Positions 24,263 to 37,407 of a stretch of 64,000 nt of DNA are shown one piece after another; the stretch's first letter is position 1; every line of letters starts with the position of its first letter. Both the position numbers and the translations under genes were made by a program. The stretch comes from Sitta carolinensis (taxonomy: Eukaryota; Chordata; Aves; Passeriformes; Sittidae): contig CM063283.1 in the NCBI GenBank assembly GCA_032173965.1, positions 36,185,743 through 36,249,742 of the forward strand, read 5' to 3'. Below the pieces are notes generated by a model. It was not told where the DNA came from. It was given only the letters and a program-made list of their open reading frames with translations, and searched no databases.

Positions 24263-26214
24263 ATCGTTTGAATCTATTACTAAGACTAGGATAAGTTAAA
24301 GGAACATGGACTGCTCTGTCACTCATAACATTCAGAACATCACTTCTTCTGGCATAAATAGTTACAAAACATAAAACTGCTGAAATACCACTCATTTAGC
24401 TGCTCTCACCATTTGCTTCTAAAGAGATGGTATTTTGTTCAACTCTCATTTTTAGGTAAGGCAAAATTATGCTCGTTGCTTGTTCAGCTGTTTGACCTGT
24501 TGGCATATCCCTATAGAGCTCCTCACTTCTGCAGTGCCAAGAAGAACTAGGACTACTGTGCCTATTGGTACAATTATTTCCAAATATCTCTTTAGTTTGT
24601 ATTTCTGGAACTAATTTGTTGTCTTTTTACATTATTTTATGGGGTTTTTTTGTTGTTGTTGTTGTTTAAGCCCATGCACCTGTGCTTTTATACATCCTTT
24701 CACTGATGCTGCTGTGAGCTACAGCAGAGAGCAGATGGAATCAGATGAATCTTTTACAGTTTTTAAAAAATGTTTATTTAATGTGTTTAAATATGAAAAT
24801 GTGTATTTTGCATAACATATTTCCCTGACTTATAGACTTCCACCACTTGTGTTAAAAGTGATCATCATATATTTTTTCCCTGGCTCTTCTAGTCTCAGTG
24901 ACCTTAACAACCAGTATTTTTGTTGACACATGGCTTGGCAAATAAAGGCTGAAATTGTAAATGGACTGTCCTCTGATGTGTTTCATAACTGTTTTCCATC
25001 AGGCAGTTGCAATACTGATTTTAAATGTTTAATTATACTCAAAGTCATTAGAAATCTATTACATTTGTCTTATTTGAAAGTGAGTAAAGTAACCCCTTCA
25101 ATAAACTTCTCCCCCTTCCCCTAATTCCACTATAACATGGTGACTGTTAATATTTCCTCATTTTCAATTAGTTTTATAGGGATCATTGTCTTTAAATCTC
25201 CCTAGGCCTTCAGCTAAGGGTGGCTGTTGAGGGTAGATGTTTGCAGAACGTTAGGGAATGTTGTTCAGAGCAGCATAAACCTGCTGTGTTTCAGTACACC
25301 TCCATACTGCAGAAGGGATTTGCATCAGGATGTGTACTAAACAGCAGCTCTACTTCAGCAGTCCTTTCCTTGTAACTTGGTGTGAAAAAAAAAAAAAAAA
25401 AAGGCAGAAATCTGTTGCTTTGCAGTAAGGCTCTGCCTAATTGTAGTAGAGGTAGGGCTGTAAACCATGCTAAGTCATAAAGGTCACAGCTTCTGTGAGA
25501 AGTTTCTCTATTAATAGTCTATAAGTATTTTGTTTCTGCCAAGCTAGTGCTTAGAACCAAATTAGTCTCTCATTACAAGTCGGATACATTAAAGTCAAGG
25601 GTGTATCAGCATGCCCTGTGTTGCCTCCAGACACCTTCCACTGTGCCTCACTCAGACTGCATTTTCATAAATGCACACATATGTAAATATAAGTAGGCAA
25701 ATGACTTAGCAATTTGTTGAGCAATCAAACAACTTTTAAACTAAGTAAGTCCCGGGGGGTTTTTTCCCCCATTTCGTTTTCCCTGTTCTTAACAATATTT
25801 TGCAAATCACCACCTTTTTTTAATCAGCTGTGTGAAAATAGTTGCCATGATTTCTCAGTGTCACCTGTTGCCTTCAGCACAGCAGCTAAAGATACTGCAT
25901 GGATAAATAAATATTAGGTGTTTCTCTTGGTACGACTCCTTTCATCAGTAGAGTTCATTCTCCGTTTACTGGAGAGAGGTGGACTTCTCCATCCCATTTG
26001 AAAACATTTAGGTTGAAGACAAATGAGTTGTATTATCCCAAGAATTGTCAGTTTCTCCCTGGGTCTGTTTTTCCTTTGGCCATCAAAGGAGTCTAAGCAA
26101 ACAACTTAACTCATTTAGAACATTAAAAATGAATGAGTTTTTTAAAGAGAACATAACAAATGGAGATGTAAAGATAACATCCTGGAGGAAAAAAAAAAAC
26201 CCTCTTTGAAAATT

Positions 26215-26264
26215 ATTATGTGAATTCTAATCCTAAATGGCATTATGTGAGTTCTAATCCTAAA
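26215..26264. repeat. 27-bp tandem duplication
   Basis: The 23-bp copies at 26215-26237 and 26242-26264 differ at one base (ATTATGTGAATTC versus ATTATGTGAGTTC) and are spaced at a 27-bp period. The single difference indicates a fairly recent local duplication. Confidence 0.9.
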
Positions 26265-29200
26265 CTGAGCACCCATTGAAGGCCAGAAAAACAGAGTTTG
26301 AAGTGTGAGTTACCTTGAATCATACACACCTTTACATTCAGTAGGTATATGGGACTGTGACTTAAGATTTCTTACCTGACAGATGCCACCCTGGTCATCA
26401 TAGATTTCTGATTTTTAACGATGCCCCAATCGCCCTTATTCTTCATTTCATTCTATATTTCTGTTCCATTTCTGTTGTAAAAAAGAATACAAAAATGAAA
26501 GAAGAAAATAGAAGAAAAAAATTGTGCAGTTAAGAATTCTGTGTGTCATTCCTTTCTCTGACAAATGGTAGTAACATTGTCAATCAGCCTCACTTGGATA
26601 TTGAGAAAATAAATTCATAAATCTGAACTCTTTTCAGATTTTATGTTGATTCTCATAGTAAAACCAATGAATTATAGACATACCTGATAATACTTGAGAG
26701 TAAAGGGAAGATGGAGGTTTACTGCTTTGCTCTCTTTTTGCTCTCTCTGGTAGCACAAAATTGAATTGTTTATTACTGTGGTCTTAAGGGTGAGACCACT
26801 GATGATTTCTGCTGCTCTCATAAATTGTGTTGGGCCCTTGAGATGCAGTTTTTAAAATGGCCATGTTTCAGTTGCCATTTCTGAGTTGTAATTGTGTTAG
26901 ACCCAAAAGCAAAGATTTTGATCCCAGTGGTGCAAGTACACTCATTCAAGCAAGCCTTGCACCTTCAGAGAATGCCTTTCATTTTTGTGGGGTCCCACAC
27001 TGACACGTTTGACCATTTGGATTCAGTTGCAGGATTTAATGTTTAAATCCAGAAGTTTCAGGGGTTTTTTGCCCACCCACAATGCTGAACTATTTCTGTC
27101 AGTGTTGTGGAATTGGGGCTTGCCCCTTAAAAAGCATTGGGATAGTGTGAGCGTGGTCTTTTGGAAGATGGTCTGTGTCTGGGATGCTTCTGTTGTGATG
27201 TGACAAGGAAGTTAAGTTTCGGAATATATTTGAGTGGAAGTCTTCGTTTGTTGATTAAACATTTGAACCTTTTAGCAGTGGCATGACTTGGTGATGTTAG
27301 TTCCTTTCCCGAAAGTAGCAGGGATAACTTGTTGCACAGATGATGGACAAATCTAATGGGTAGAGTCCTGTCCTGAGTCATGAGTATTTGCCACTTGTCT
27401 TGGGTACCCAAGTTCAGCTGACTTCTGGTGAATCATGCCAGGAGGGCACTGGCACATGCTGGCTCCCTAACCTGCTTCTCTATAGGGTTAGAGGTGTCTG
27501 TGGCTTGGGGTGGAGAGGGGGTTAGGGTTAGCATTTGGAAAATAGACCAAACATAACATGTCAATGCTCTAGAGAACCACAGTAAGTGCCTTCCATCTGT
27601 AACTATTCCTGAAGGCTGTTCCCGAGTGCTTTCTGACTCGTGTGTCCCAGCCATGGCTGCATATGCATGTGGGAATCCTCAGAATTCTGATAGTGTCTGT
27701 GAACTTGAAGTCTAGTAGCTTGGTTTTTAAAACACATTTATGGGAAACTGCATAGAGGGACTGATCAGCTGAACTGGTATTGTTTGCCCAAATAAAGTGT
27801 CTTGTGTGCTCATGGGCTCACAGAATCAGCTCTAATTGCAGCAGTTTATAGATGTTAAGGAATTATGCATATGTGGACCTCTGGAAATCTCTCTTTAAGG
27901 TATTTCTGTGTTTCAGTTTCATTCATGTGAGTGTTGGAGTCCTGATCATGTCAAAGGACATGTATCCATCCTAAACCCACACTAGCAATAGGATGGGGCA
28001 AGGACATACTGGCCAATACTAGTGGCTGAGTGCCAAAGCTAAAGGTAAATATTAGGAGAAAAGGAGAGGTGTTCAGACAAAGTGCTTTTCCTTGAGCAGT
28101 AGCTTTCTTTATGTGTTAAGTTTTATGATACATAAAGTAGCCCCTGTTCATCTAATGTACTCCACCAGCATAGTGTCAGTATACTGTGTCCAAAGAGAGA
28201 CATTAGTAACATTTTTCAGTGCTTTAAAACCATATTGTTTAGGTAGATTTTTTTCCCAGTTCGAATTCATTATGGAATGGCACCTTTTTGTTTTGTTTCT
28301 TCAGTGTCTCTTTTCTTTTTTCTCTGTCCTTTGCCCCTTCCTTTCTGAGGTGCTGTTGTTAGCTGAAAAAAGCACTATTTTCCAGTATTTCTCCAGGTGA
28401 TTGCTAGGGAAAGGGGGAGGGGAAAATTTTCCTTTCTTTTTTCCATTTCAGTCCTCAATTATTCTGTATGCTTTGAAGAACCTTGTAGTTTAACTGCAGG
28501 AATGGCCTGATTTCTTTTACTGAAAATGCCTTCCAGTCACCTTCCCCAAATTGTGCAGCTTGGAGCACTGAAGTCTTTATTTTGGGGGAAGAGAAGGGAG
28601 TATAAGATTGTTTGAAGGATTAAGGAACAAAGACCAGGACACTAGGGAAGGAGAAAACCAAAATCTAAAGGAGGCTGCTGCCACCTAGAGTCGAGAGCTG
28701 ACGTTGTTTGCCTCGTCAGGCGTTCAAGTAATATGCATGTGAAACAGTAATAGAGGAAAACCCCTCAGAGCAGTGGAACTGCTTTCTTTGCTTTTCATTT
28801 CAGTGGTAATAATAGGAAATTCTAAAAGTATTTTTTAAGTGTTTTCTTGTTTACAGATAATCTAATATATTAAATTCAATTCAAATGTTCTCATCACATG
28901 AAAATGGAGACTTAACATAGTGCTAAAAGGAGGACAATACTCCTACAATACAAATACAATTGTTACACGATTAGAGGCATCAACAAAAAAATCTTGACTA
29001 AGCTGGGTACAGATAACTAGGACTGAAAACATTCGCTTCACCATTGCATTCAGTATGATGTAGTTTTCATTCCTATAAATGATATCATTAGAATATGCAG
29101 AAATACCTAAGTTTTACCTTTCTTATCTTTTAAAATGTTTAATTTTATAATACAGTATTGAATTCCAAGTTTCATTTAATGGCCAAGTTGAGTTTTAGAG

Positions 29201-32200
29201 GTGTTTTGAGTTATCTTTAAATTGTAATTGGAAGCACAAACTGTGTAACATAACAGTAGACCTGAAAGTATGTGTGTAGCAGGTAACCAAGGTGGTTAAA
29301 AGATAAAGCTTCTAAGGTGGCATGGCCTCTTTCTGGCCGACTTTATATTTGACCTGAAATTTAAACCCTTCTGTGGCTGTATTCCTGTAAATAGTTGCAC
29401 TGAAAGCAAATTAGATTTAGAAGAATACATATAAAGATGTTGTGAGAATTGTGGTCTGTATTAGGGCTTGTTAACACAATTGTCTTTTTGCTTGTTCTTG
29501 CTTGATTTTAAAAGTCTGCTCAGTGCTTTCCAAGCTGATGGCATTCTTTGCAAGGGCTTGCAGAGTCTCCTGGGAGTATGGATGGAAAGTCAACCTGTGT
29601 TTAAAAGGGTGTATACCAACCACTGAGGAGTTGCAGGGATTTTTTCATCTCTTTTGTGCTCTCCCCCTCAGATTTTTCTCCAATTCCATCCTCACAGTCC
29701 TTTGTGTAACACCATATTGAGAAGTTAGCATGCACAACAGGAGGTAGCTTAATGGGGGAGATGGAACAGTGCAGGTGGGCAGAAAAGATCCAGTGTGGAG
29801 CTGATTGGAGTAAGGCTGTGATTTTTCATTCAAAAATCAAAAAGAATTGCTTGTTTAGTTGTCTTACACTTTTCCGTCTCATAATTACACTTAGAATTAA
29901 TGACTTTAGTCTTCACAACTTCAAGACTTGCACCTTGAACTGGGACAACAGCAGATACATTTTCTCCTGTGTCACATTTGATGCCTTCACTTGTCTTTGT
30001 CTCATTTGCTGCTGCCTCTGCTCCTCATCGTCCAGTTTCACAGCTCCAGGGGAAGATCTAGTGATGGGTCCTTCTGGGTAGAGAACCTCCCTTGCACAAG
30101 GCCTATCTCTCCCCATCAAGGCAGCTCCCTACCAAGTCTGAGCTTGCAGAAATAAGCAAACATTGTTGATGAAACCAGGTACCTGTGCTCTCCTGCTGGT
30201 GGGGCAAGCAGAAGCTCATGTCTTCATGAGGCTTGGTAAGCAAGCTGCATCATAGAACAGCCATTGGATAAACCAGCACATTCCATCCAGTTCCTGAAGT
30301 GATGGATGGCATCCATGTAGCAGTAGAAATATGGTATTTCAAGCAGACTGTTCTGACTTGAATGTATGAACATGGCCCATCCCCAATGTGTGGCTTGCAG
30401 GGTGGTGGAACAGCCTAATTCTCCTTGCTTGGTGTGTTGTAGATGGGGCCGGGGTAAGAGGGCAAATATCAGGTAGAGCAGAACAGAGCAGGATTTGGCT
30501 CAGCATGGCATTTACAGGCTTGAAATACTGTGCCCTAACATTTGGTTCTGCATGTGCTTTCAGAAGAGATACCTATTGCCATTACACAGTCATTAATTAT
30601 GTCTTTTCATTTCTGGTACATCCTACTTCTTACTTTCTGTTAATTAGAAAAAGCATTTTGAGTAAGTTAGCATATTTCTATTCTCTATATATTTCAATTA
30701 GCCTCCTTTTCACTTAGTGTCATTGAATACTCTCTTAATTTTCAGCTGTTCAAACTTTGACCTCTCAGTTTTAGTCAATTAAATGTGTAAACACAATCTG
30801 TGCCCAGGGACCACATTCTAGCTAGATGTATAGAGGCACTTGTGTCTATATATGCAGCACTCCCTAATTTAAAATCAAGAGTGCTCTTTGTCCTTTCCTT
30901 TGGTGCTGGCAGTGTTTGTTTGACCTATGAACAGAAAGGAATATGATTCTGTTTTCATGGAAGTTCAGCTTAGGATCAAGCATTTTCACATACTTTGATA
31001 AATCTGCTCAGCCACTTTTTAAAAAGAGGGCTGTCAAAAATTGCTTTATAGTTTTACTCTTCTTTTTCTCAATTCTTTCAATTATCCTATTCTGAGTCTT
31101 GAAAATTACTTCACATTGGTTCGTAGTTTTGTCTTTTTCCATTTTCCCCCAGTATGCTCTTGTCTTGTTATGGCAGCGTAGACACAACTATTAAGAAGAC
31201 ATTAAATTCACAAAGCCCATGAAGTCTTTTTCCTTTCATAGTCCTTTGAACTGCTTGATCTCTGTATTTAATTCTGAAGTCTAAAATGAAACTCTGGCAC
31301 TGTATCTTTCTGTACCTTGCTCAGTTCTCCACAGCTCTGAAAGGGGAATTAGACATATGACACATTACTCATACTATTTTTCTTTGTAGTTGCTGCAATT
31401 AAAAAGATTCACCAAAAACTTTTTGAGGGTTTTGGGAGGGATTAAAATTCTCTGTTTGCTGGCCTAACATGATTACCACCTTCTTAATCTCCTTTTCCTG
31501 CTTCTGGTTTAATAAACTTCTACACTAATACAAGATTTCTGTTTACTTTCTTACTTGGCCACAGACATCTCAGAATTTAGGAGCAGGACCTTGGTTTAAA
31601 AAAATAGATGAATTAGTTTGTTTGTATTCTCTGATAGATTGAATATTCATTAATAAATTAATTGCATTCTTTGAAGTAAGAGCTTACAATGGAAAAAAAT
31701 ATGGAAGGGAAGAATACCTCACAGCAGCTATTTACCTGGATTTTAGGTTTCTGCATGCTTGCTTCATTCTTTAGGCTGACCACCCATCCTCATTTACAAT
31801 GGCTTTTCCTACATGGCATCCACACAATATCATTAGATTATACATACAGCACGTGGTTCTCATCCTCCAAATGCTTCTGTCCTGCATTCGCTGAGAACGT
31901 GACATTGTTTCAGGGAAGGGTGCTGCATTCACTACACGTACCAACCTGAATAAAACCTGAGAGGAGCAGCAAACTGCTTAGATTGCTGGAGGGTATAGCT
32001 GAGAGAGCAGAGTAAAACAGTAAAATACATTTGGCTTGACTAAACAGCAGTTCAGGGCAGTGCAGCCTCATGTGATGGAAATAGAGAGAAGATGAAACGA
32101 GAAAATCAATTGAGACTGTACAGGCAAAGTACTAGGTGAAAGCAGTGACAGCAGATAAATTTAGTCAATTTAGTCCTCAATTTAAAAACTGTTAGCACCT

Positions 32201-35200
32201 TACTTCTGCAGCACAACATATGGTGGGAGAAAAACCCCTTTACGTTATTTAAGAGAAGCAAAAGAATATAAGCATCTTTTGTGAGTGATCTTTATAAGTG
32301 GGAAAGAAGAAAGTACGACAGTGAGCTCTCAATTTGTTCGGTGTTAAATTTGAGGGAATCGCCTAGTCCTGTTGCAAAGAGTAGCATGTGTGGCTGCTGC
32401 TTTTTGAGTGGTTTATATTACATCCCACTTCCTTCTGTCAAGATGTCCTGTAGGACCTTTGTTATTACAGGCGATGTTCCTATGCAGCTGCCTTCAGGAG
32501 AGAGGATGAGGTGTCTGGTGAAGCATATGTGATTCAAAATTCTGCTACCTTGCAATGTCTTGTCTGTGCTGGGGAAAAGAGCATGACCCATGCTATGTGC
32601 ATAGCTCCCATCATGTTAATCTGTGTTCCTGTATCAGTTATCATGCTGATAGTCCTGGCAGTTTTAGTTGTAGACCTAAACCCAGGCAGAGCTGCAAAGG
32701 GAGTGGAGAGGGATGGCTGAAATGATGGCTCCATGGCAATCAGTAGGAGGTTTTTAGCCAGTGTGACCAGAATTTTCCCCCAGGATGTGTTAGTATAGTT
32801 ACTTTCTTGTAAATTGACTCTTCTGTGTTTCATAACTTGAGACATTAGAGATTTTACTATGTAATTATTTTTTTTTTTTTTTTTTTGTTTTGATATTCAA
32901 TGAACAGCTCTTCATCAAGATGCCCTGTTAGATTTTGGTTAGCTCAAGTAAAAAAAATGTTTCTATTACTGTGTTTCCATTTAAATAGGCACTACTGTCC
33001 TTGAAATGTCAAATAAAATATGACGTGTCAATTACTGTATGTCAAGCACATGATGTATTTTCAGCCACTGTTGATTTAGATGGGTTTTGATGTGTGCTTG
33101 ATGTATTTTAATGGCTCTTCTTCAGTTCAGTGAATGTCTTGAAAACAACATTGAATGGCACATAAATCATAGCACCACCTTTTGCAGGGACTTCTGCCAG
33201 AACATGAAGTAGCAGCTTTGAGCTCCCGTGAATATTTGGTCTATAATGGCTCTTTTGTCCCAGAGTTGGGAGCCTGTAGTTTCTGGCAGGTTTGCCAGCA
33301 GAGCAGAAGCAGTCTGGTCACACAACCATTTTATTCAATTATTAATTTCTTTAAAAAAGGAAACCTGGCATTTTCCTAAGAGATCTTTTTGAAATCCTTT
33401 GCCAGTATTTGGCTTTTATTTTGTCTGGTGATATGTATATGGTAGAAAAACATGAAGTAGCACCATAAGCATCATCACCATATTAGTGTCAGTAAGGATT
33501 TCTCCTAACCATATTCACCTAAACAGTGTGCCTACTTGAAGGATAAAACACTCACTTCTGTCATTGCAAACAGTAAGCATTTGTGACTTACAGCCTGGTC
33601 AGAAATGAGGACAGGTTAATTTTTCAATCTTTTCTACTGCATACTTCCAGCATTTGCTGATAGTGTTTAGTGCTAACATTTACTCTTCTGCTTGGAAAAC
33701 ATGTGCCACATGATTCAGTCAGGTCCCAAAGAGATGATACAATTTTGATGCTATGGTGGCAGGAGGAAGAGAGAGAGGAGGAAGGGGTAGTATGCCCACA
33801 ATTGCCCCCGCAAAAATGATAGGGAGCAGGACTGAGAATTCTCAAGAAAAATAATTTGCAGTGGTCTGGGGCTCCAAGCCATGTTTTCCTCCTTCTCCTG
33901 TCTTTGCTCTTTTAAAATATAACACATTGCTTTAATGAGAATCTGTGCATTTAATTTGTCTATACTTTCAAAGGGTATTGTTGAGTAAGATGGGCATTGA
34001 AATAATGTGAGACTTCATAACAGTTGTCTTTCAAAGTGGCTTTTAAATGCAGTGCTTTCAGATGGGCAGGGTTTTCAGCCCTTCAGAAATACAAGCTCAC
34101 CCATGGGACATCTGTATAAACCACATCTCTGCTCTTTGAACTCTAGAGGCTGAAATAAAAGCAGTCTGTCACAAAACCAGATGAGCACTGGACAATTTTT
34201 TGTTACTGCTCAATTTTTTGTCGGAGAAACGAGACAGTAAGATTTACCATGCTGTTGTGAAACAGAAAGCAGAGCACTATGCACCACTCATTTGGCTGAT
34301 ATTCTGTGATTTTACATACCCTCTCCCTGCTTTTTCCAGAAGACATTTGCCAGGTTTCTAGTACAAAAAGATGCAAGAGGTCCACCTGCGAGATCATCAG
34401 CTGCTGAGAAGGTTAAAGATATTTTGAAAATTACTATAATTTACTGAACATAAAACATACTGAAATTCAGACAGCTTTTTTTTGTAGGAAAGACCCTAAC
34501 AAGAGCAAGACATAACTGGACGGAGAACACAGCTATTTAACACTACCTGGAGCAAATACATTAGCAGAAGTGCTACCTCTTCACTCTGTGCCTGCTGTGG
34601 GGTGAGCGCATGGCAGGAGAGGGACTTTATTGTGCCATGAGATGCTTCTAGGTCACACTTAATTAACATTATTACTATTAAAAAAATCAGTTCTTTCAGT
34701 ATTAAAGATGACCTATGTATGTGTAACTCATATGGTTGCATTTGAATGGCCAAGCGTGAAATGTAAATGAGAAAATGGATTTTGTAGTTGCTGTTACAGC
34801 TATTAGGAAACTCATTACAGACTTCCGCTTTCCTGCCCAGGAAAAGGGGGAGAAGGTGGCCTTGGAAATGGGAGCTTCCAAAGAGGATTTAGTGATGTAA
34901 TTGGAGTGAATGGCTTCCCAAAAACAATGTTGCTGAAAAAAATGCTTAGCACATCAAGTTGTGTGTCCAGATTGTGGTCTTGTGTCAAACTCTACTTTAG
35001 TCTGCAACAACAATCCTCCTTTTTCCATTCCTTCTGTATAGGATAAAAGTATGTAACAAGAAAAAGACATGAGAAGTGGGGTGGAAAGGAAGAACCTTGC
35101 TCTTTCTGCCACTTGAAATGTGTTTCTTTGTGGCAGTGTGGTGTCAGCCACATTTCTTCACCTCTGAGAGTGTGTCACAAGGTGCCTTGAGCAGGCAGCC

Positions 35201-37381
35201 TCATGTCTGAGGGACACCTGCCTGGAGTGGAGGTGGCCTCATGTGGCATGTGGGATATGGGCCCTATTGCCAGGGTGAGATGTCTGCCTTGCCTTATTGA
35301 GGCAGTTGCTTGCAATGGCCATTGTTGTCTCATCTGATCCGGTGCTGAATGCCACTTTGATGCCTCCCTCCATCTGTCTAGCACTTTCTCTTATTTACTG
35401 CAGTCACAGCAATGCCATTCTGTTATACTGGGAGTTTTGGATTCAGATTTGGTTGTTTTTTCCCTTTGCCTCTTCCAAATGAACAATTGTGACAGCAAAT
35501 GCTTTGATAATTATCCCTTTTTACTGCATGCAAAGGCTCCAAATGTTTTAGGAAATTATGGGTGTTTTTGATCTTTAAAGTTCTGGTATGTTCCATCCCA
35601 TTTAACAAAACAAAGCAAAACAACATATGTGCAGAGTTGAGTTTTGCTAGATTTTAACAGACTCAGATTTCTCCTGTAAACACTTGAGTGTAAGCACACT
35701 AGTTGTTCTTAATTACTATATTGGCAGCACTAGCTGATGCTTTGTTTGGTGACTGATACTGTAAAATCTCATATAGTAAACAGGCAGAAATTTTAACAGA
35801 TTAGGAAGGGGAAATATCTGGAAGTGGGTGTAGCAATTTTCTAGTTGTTTTTTTCCTCCAAAATGGAAATTGAAGTAGAATTAAATGAGTCATGATGTGG
35901 ATTTAAGTTATTAAGCCAAATGTCCTGTTGGTGAAGATCTGGGAGAAGAAATGTTTTCAGAGAAGTTAACAGGAATTTCAGAGATGAATGAATTGGATCT
36001 TGGATCAGCACAACTGGCTTTGGGCTAATATATGCAGGAAAACTGTGACAAACAAGGAACCACTGGGTCCTAGACCATTGCTGCTGACTGCACAGTTAAG
36101 ATATTTGAAATTCAGAGCAGTGTCTTCCAGCCACTCAGATCTGTTGACCTGTGCTAATGAGTAACATGCATAAATTAGCAAGGTGAATGGAGTGTCCCAT
36201 TGTTGCCATCCCTTGATGCTCAGCATTGTAGGAGATGTAGTTGTGGGGGATATGACAAGCTTCTGAGAAAGCATATTCCCTTTGCTTCCTTGCAAGGTTT
36301 CCTTTATAATATGAGCATGCTTCCAAGTGTGAAAATAAATTATAATGATGGTAGTGTAAATAATAAATATATCAAGTATTGATAACAAGGCTATGGAAAT
36401 ACTATGTAGCACTAAATAGGACAAGGAGCATCATGTGTGTGGAGGATGACTGATTTCCATTACTAAGGTGTCTTCAAGAAATTCTGCTGGTGACAGGATG
36501 ATTTTTCTGTGTAGACAGAAACTTGGTTCCTTCCCTTGTCCCTAAGACAATTTCAAATCAAAGAGAAAAGTTTGCTAACCTGAAAAAGGATCACCATTTA
36601 ACTTCCTGTTAAAAAATGTTCATTTAACCATTGTACTATATGATTATGAATTCTTTTTCTTTTTCTGGGCAGCATTGTTTCCAGATGATTAACCTAACTA
36701 ATTCTTGTGGGATGAAGCAAAATAAAATTGATTTTAAAAAAGTCTGCATTAATGGAATTTTTTTCCCTGTTGCTAGTGTATAGGGGGGAAGGCCCAGGTA
36801 AAAAATCTGATGGTTGCAAAGCCTGTTCAACTTTGTATGTTTTTATCCTTTCCTGAACAGAACATGAAATATCTGTTTGAAACAGCAGAATAATTTCTCT
36901 CAAATAAATGAATACTTGTCAACCCAACGAAGACATACGCCCTTTTACCAGTGGGAAAACATTCCTTGCCAGCAGAATCCATCATGTTATGTTTCAAAAA
37001 ACCTGAAGAGGGAGCTTCATTTAAATCTCACACAGTTTAAATCCCTGCATAAATTCACATACAAAGTAATAGTGAATATAAACACCCAAGTCCTCAGTTC
37101 AGTTTTTGCTTTAGCAGAGGTGGAACATACTTAGAGTGAAACCTTGACCTTTATTTTGATGGCAAAAAGCCGTCAGGATTTTGTTCTTGCCTTTCCAAAG
37201 AAGATCATTGTCATCCTGCAGATGTTTGCAGTTTTCCCTGACCATGGAATAGCCACAGTGAGGGCCACCTGGTTTTTCAAGTGGGTGACCATGAGAGCAA
37301 GCCCATGAAGCAATCTTGATCCAGTGAAGCCTAGAGGAGTGGAGTTGCTTGGCCACCAACCTAATCAAGACTCTTGGAAAA
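26265..37381. other. Intronic DNA, no gene seen
   Basis: A long AT-rich stretch with no recognisable gene. It holds T tracts such as 32868-32886. Open frames (for example 36005-36424 and 32534-32845 on the minus strand) have no recognisable domain. No CR1 or SINE fragment could be identified with confidence. Confidence 0.5.
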
Positions 37382-37407
37382 GTGTATTTATCAGGTGTAT
37401 TTATCAG
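37382..37407. repeat. Perfect 13-bp tandem duplication
   Basis: GTGTATTTATCAG occurs twice head to tail without mismatch. Confidence 0.95.

Larger units (their letters stand above)
22744..26214. other. Intronic DNA, no gene seen
   Basis: It contains an 11-bp duplicated TTCATCTGTA motif near 23935-23958, an 18-bp A tract at 25385-25402 and the possible CR1 fragment at about 24.2 kb. No coding exon was recognised. Confidence 0.55.

Noticed and set aside
27520..27532. GGTTAGGGTTAG telomere-like motif
   Set aside because: Only about two TTAGGG units; too short for an interstitial telomere tract.
36005..36424. 139-codon open frame, minus strand
   Set aside because: The translation has no recognisable domain or coding-like composition; other frames and both strands give similar lengths by chance.
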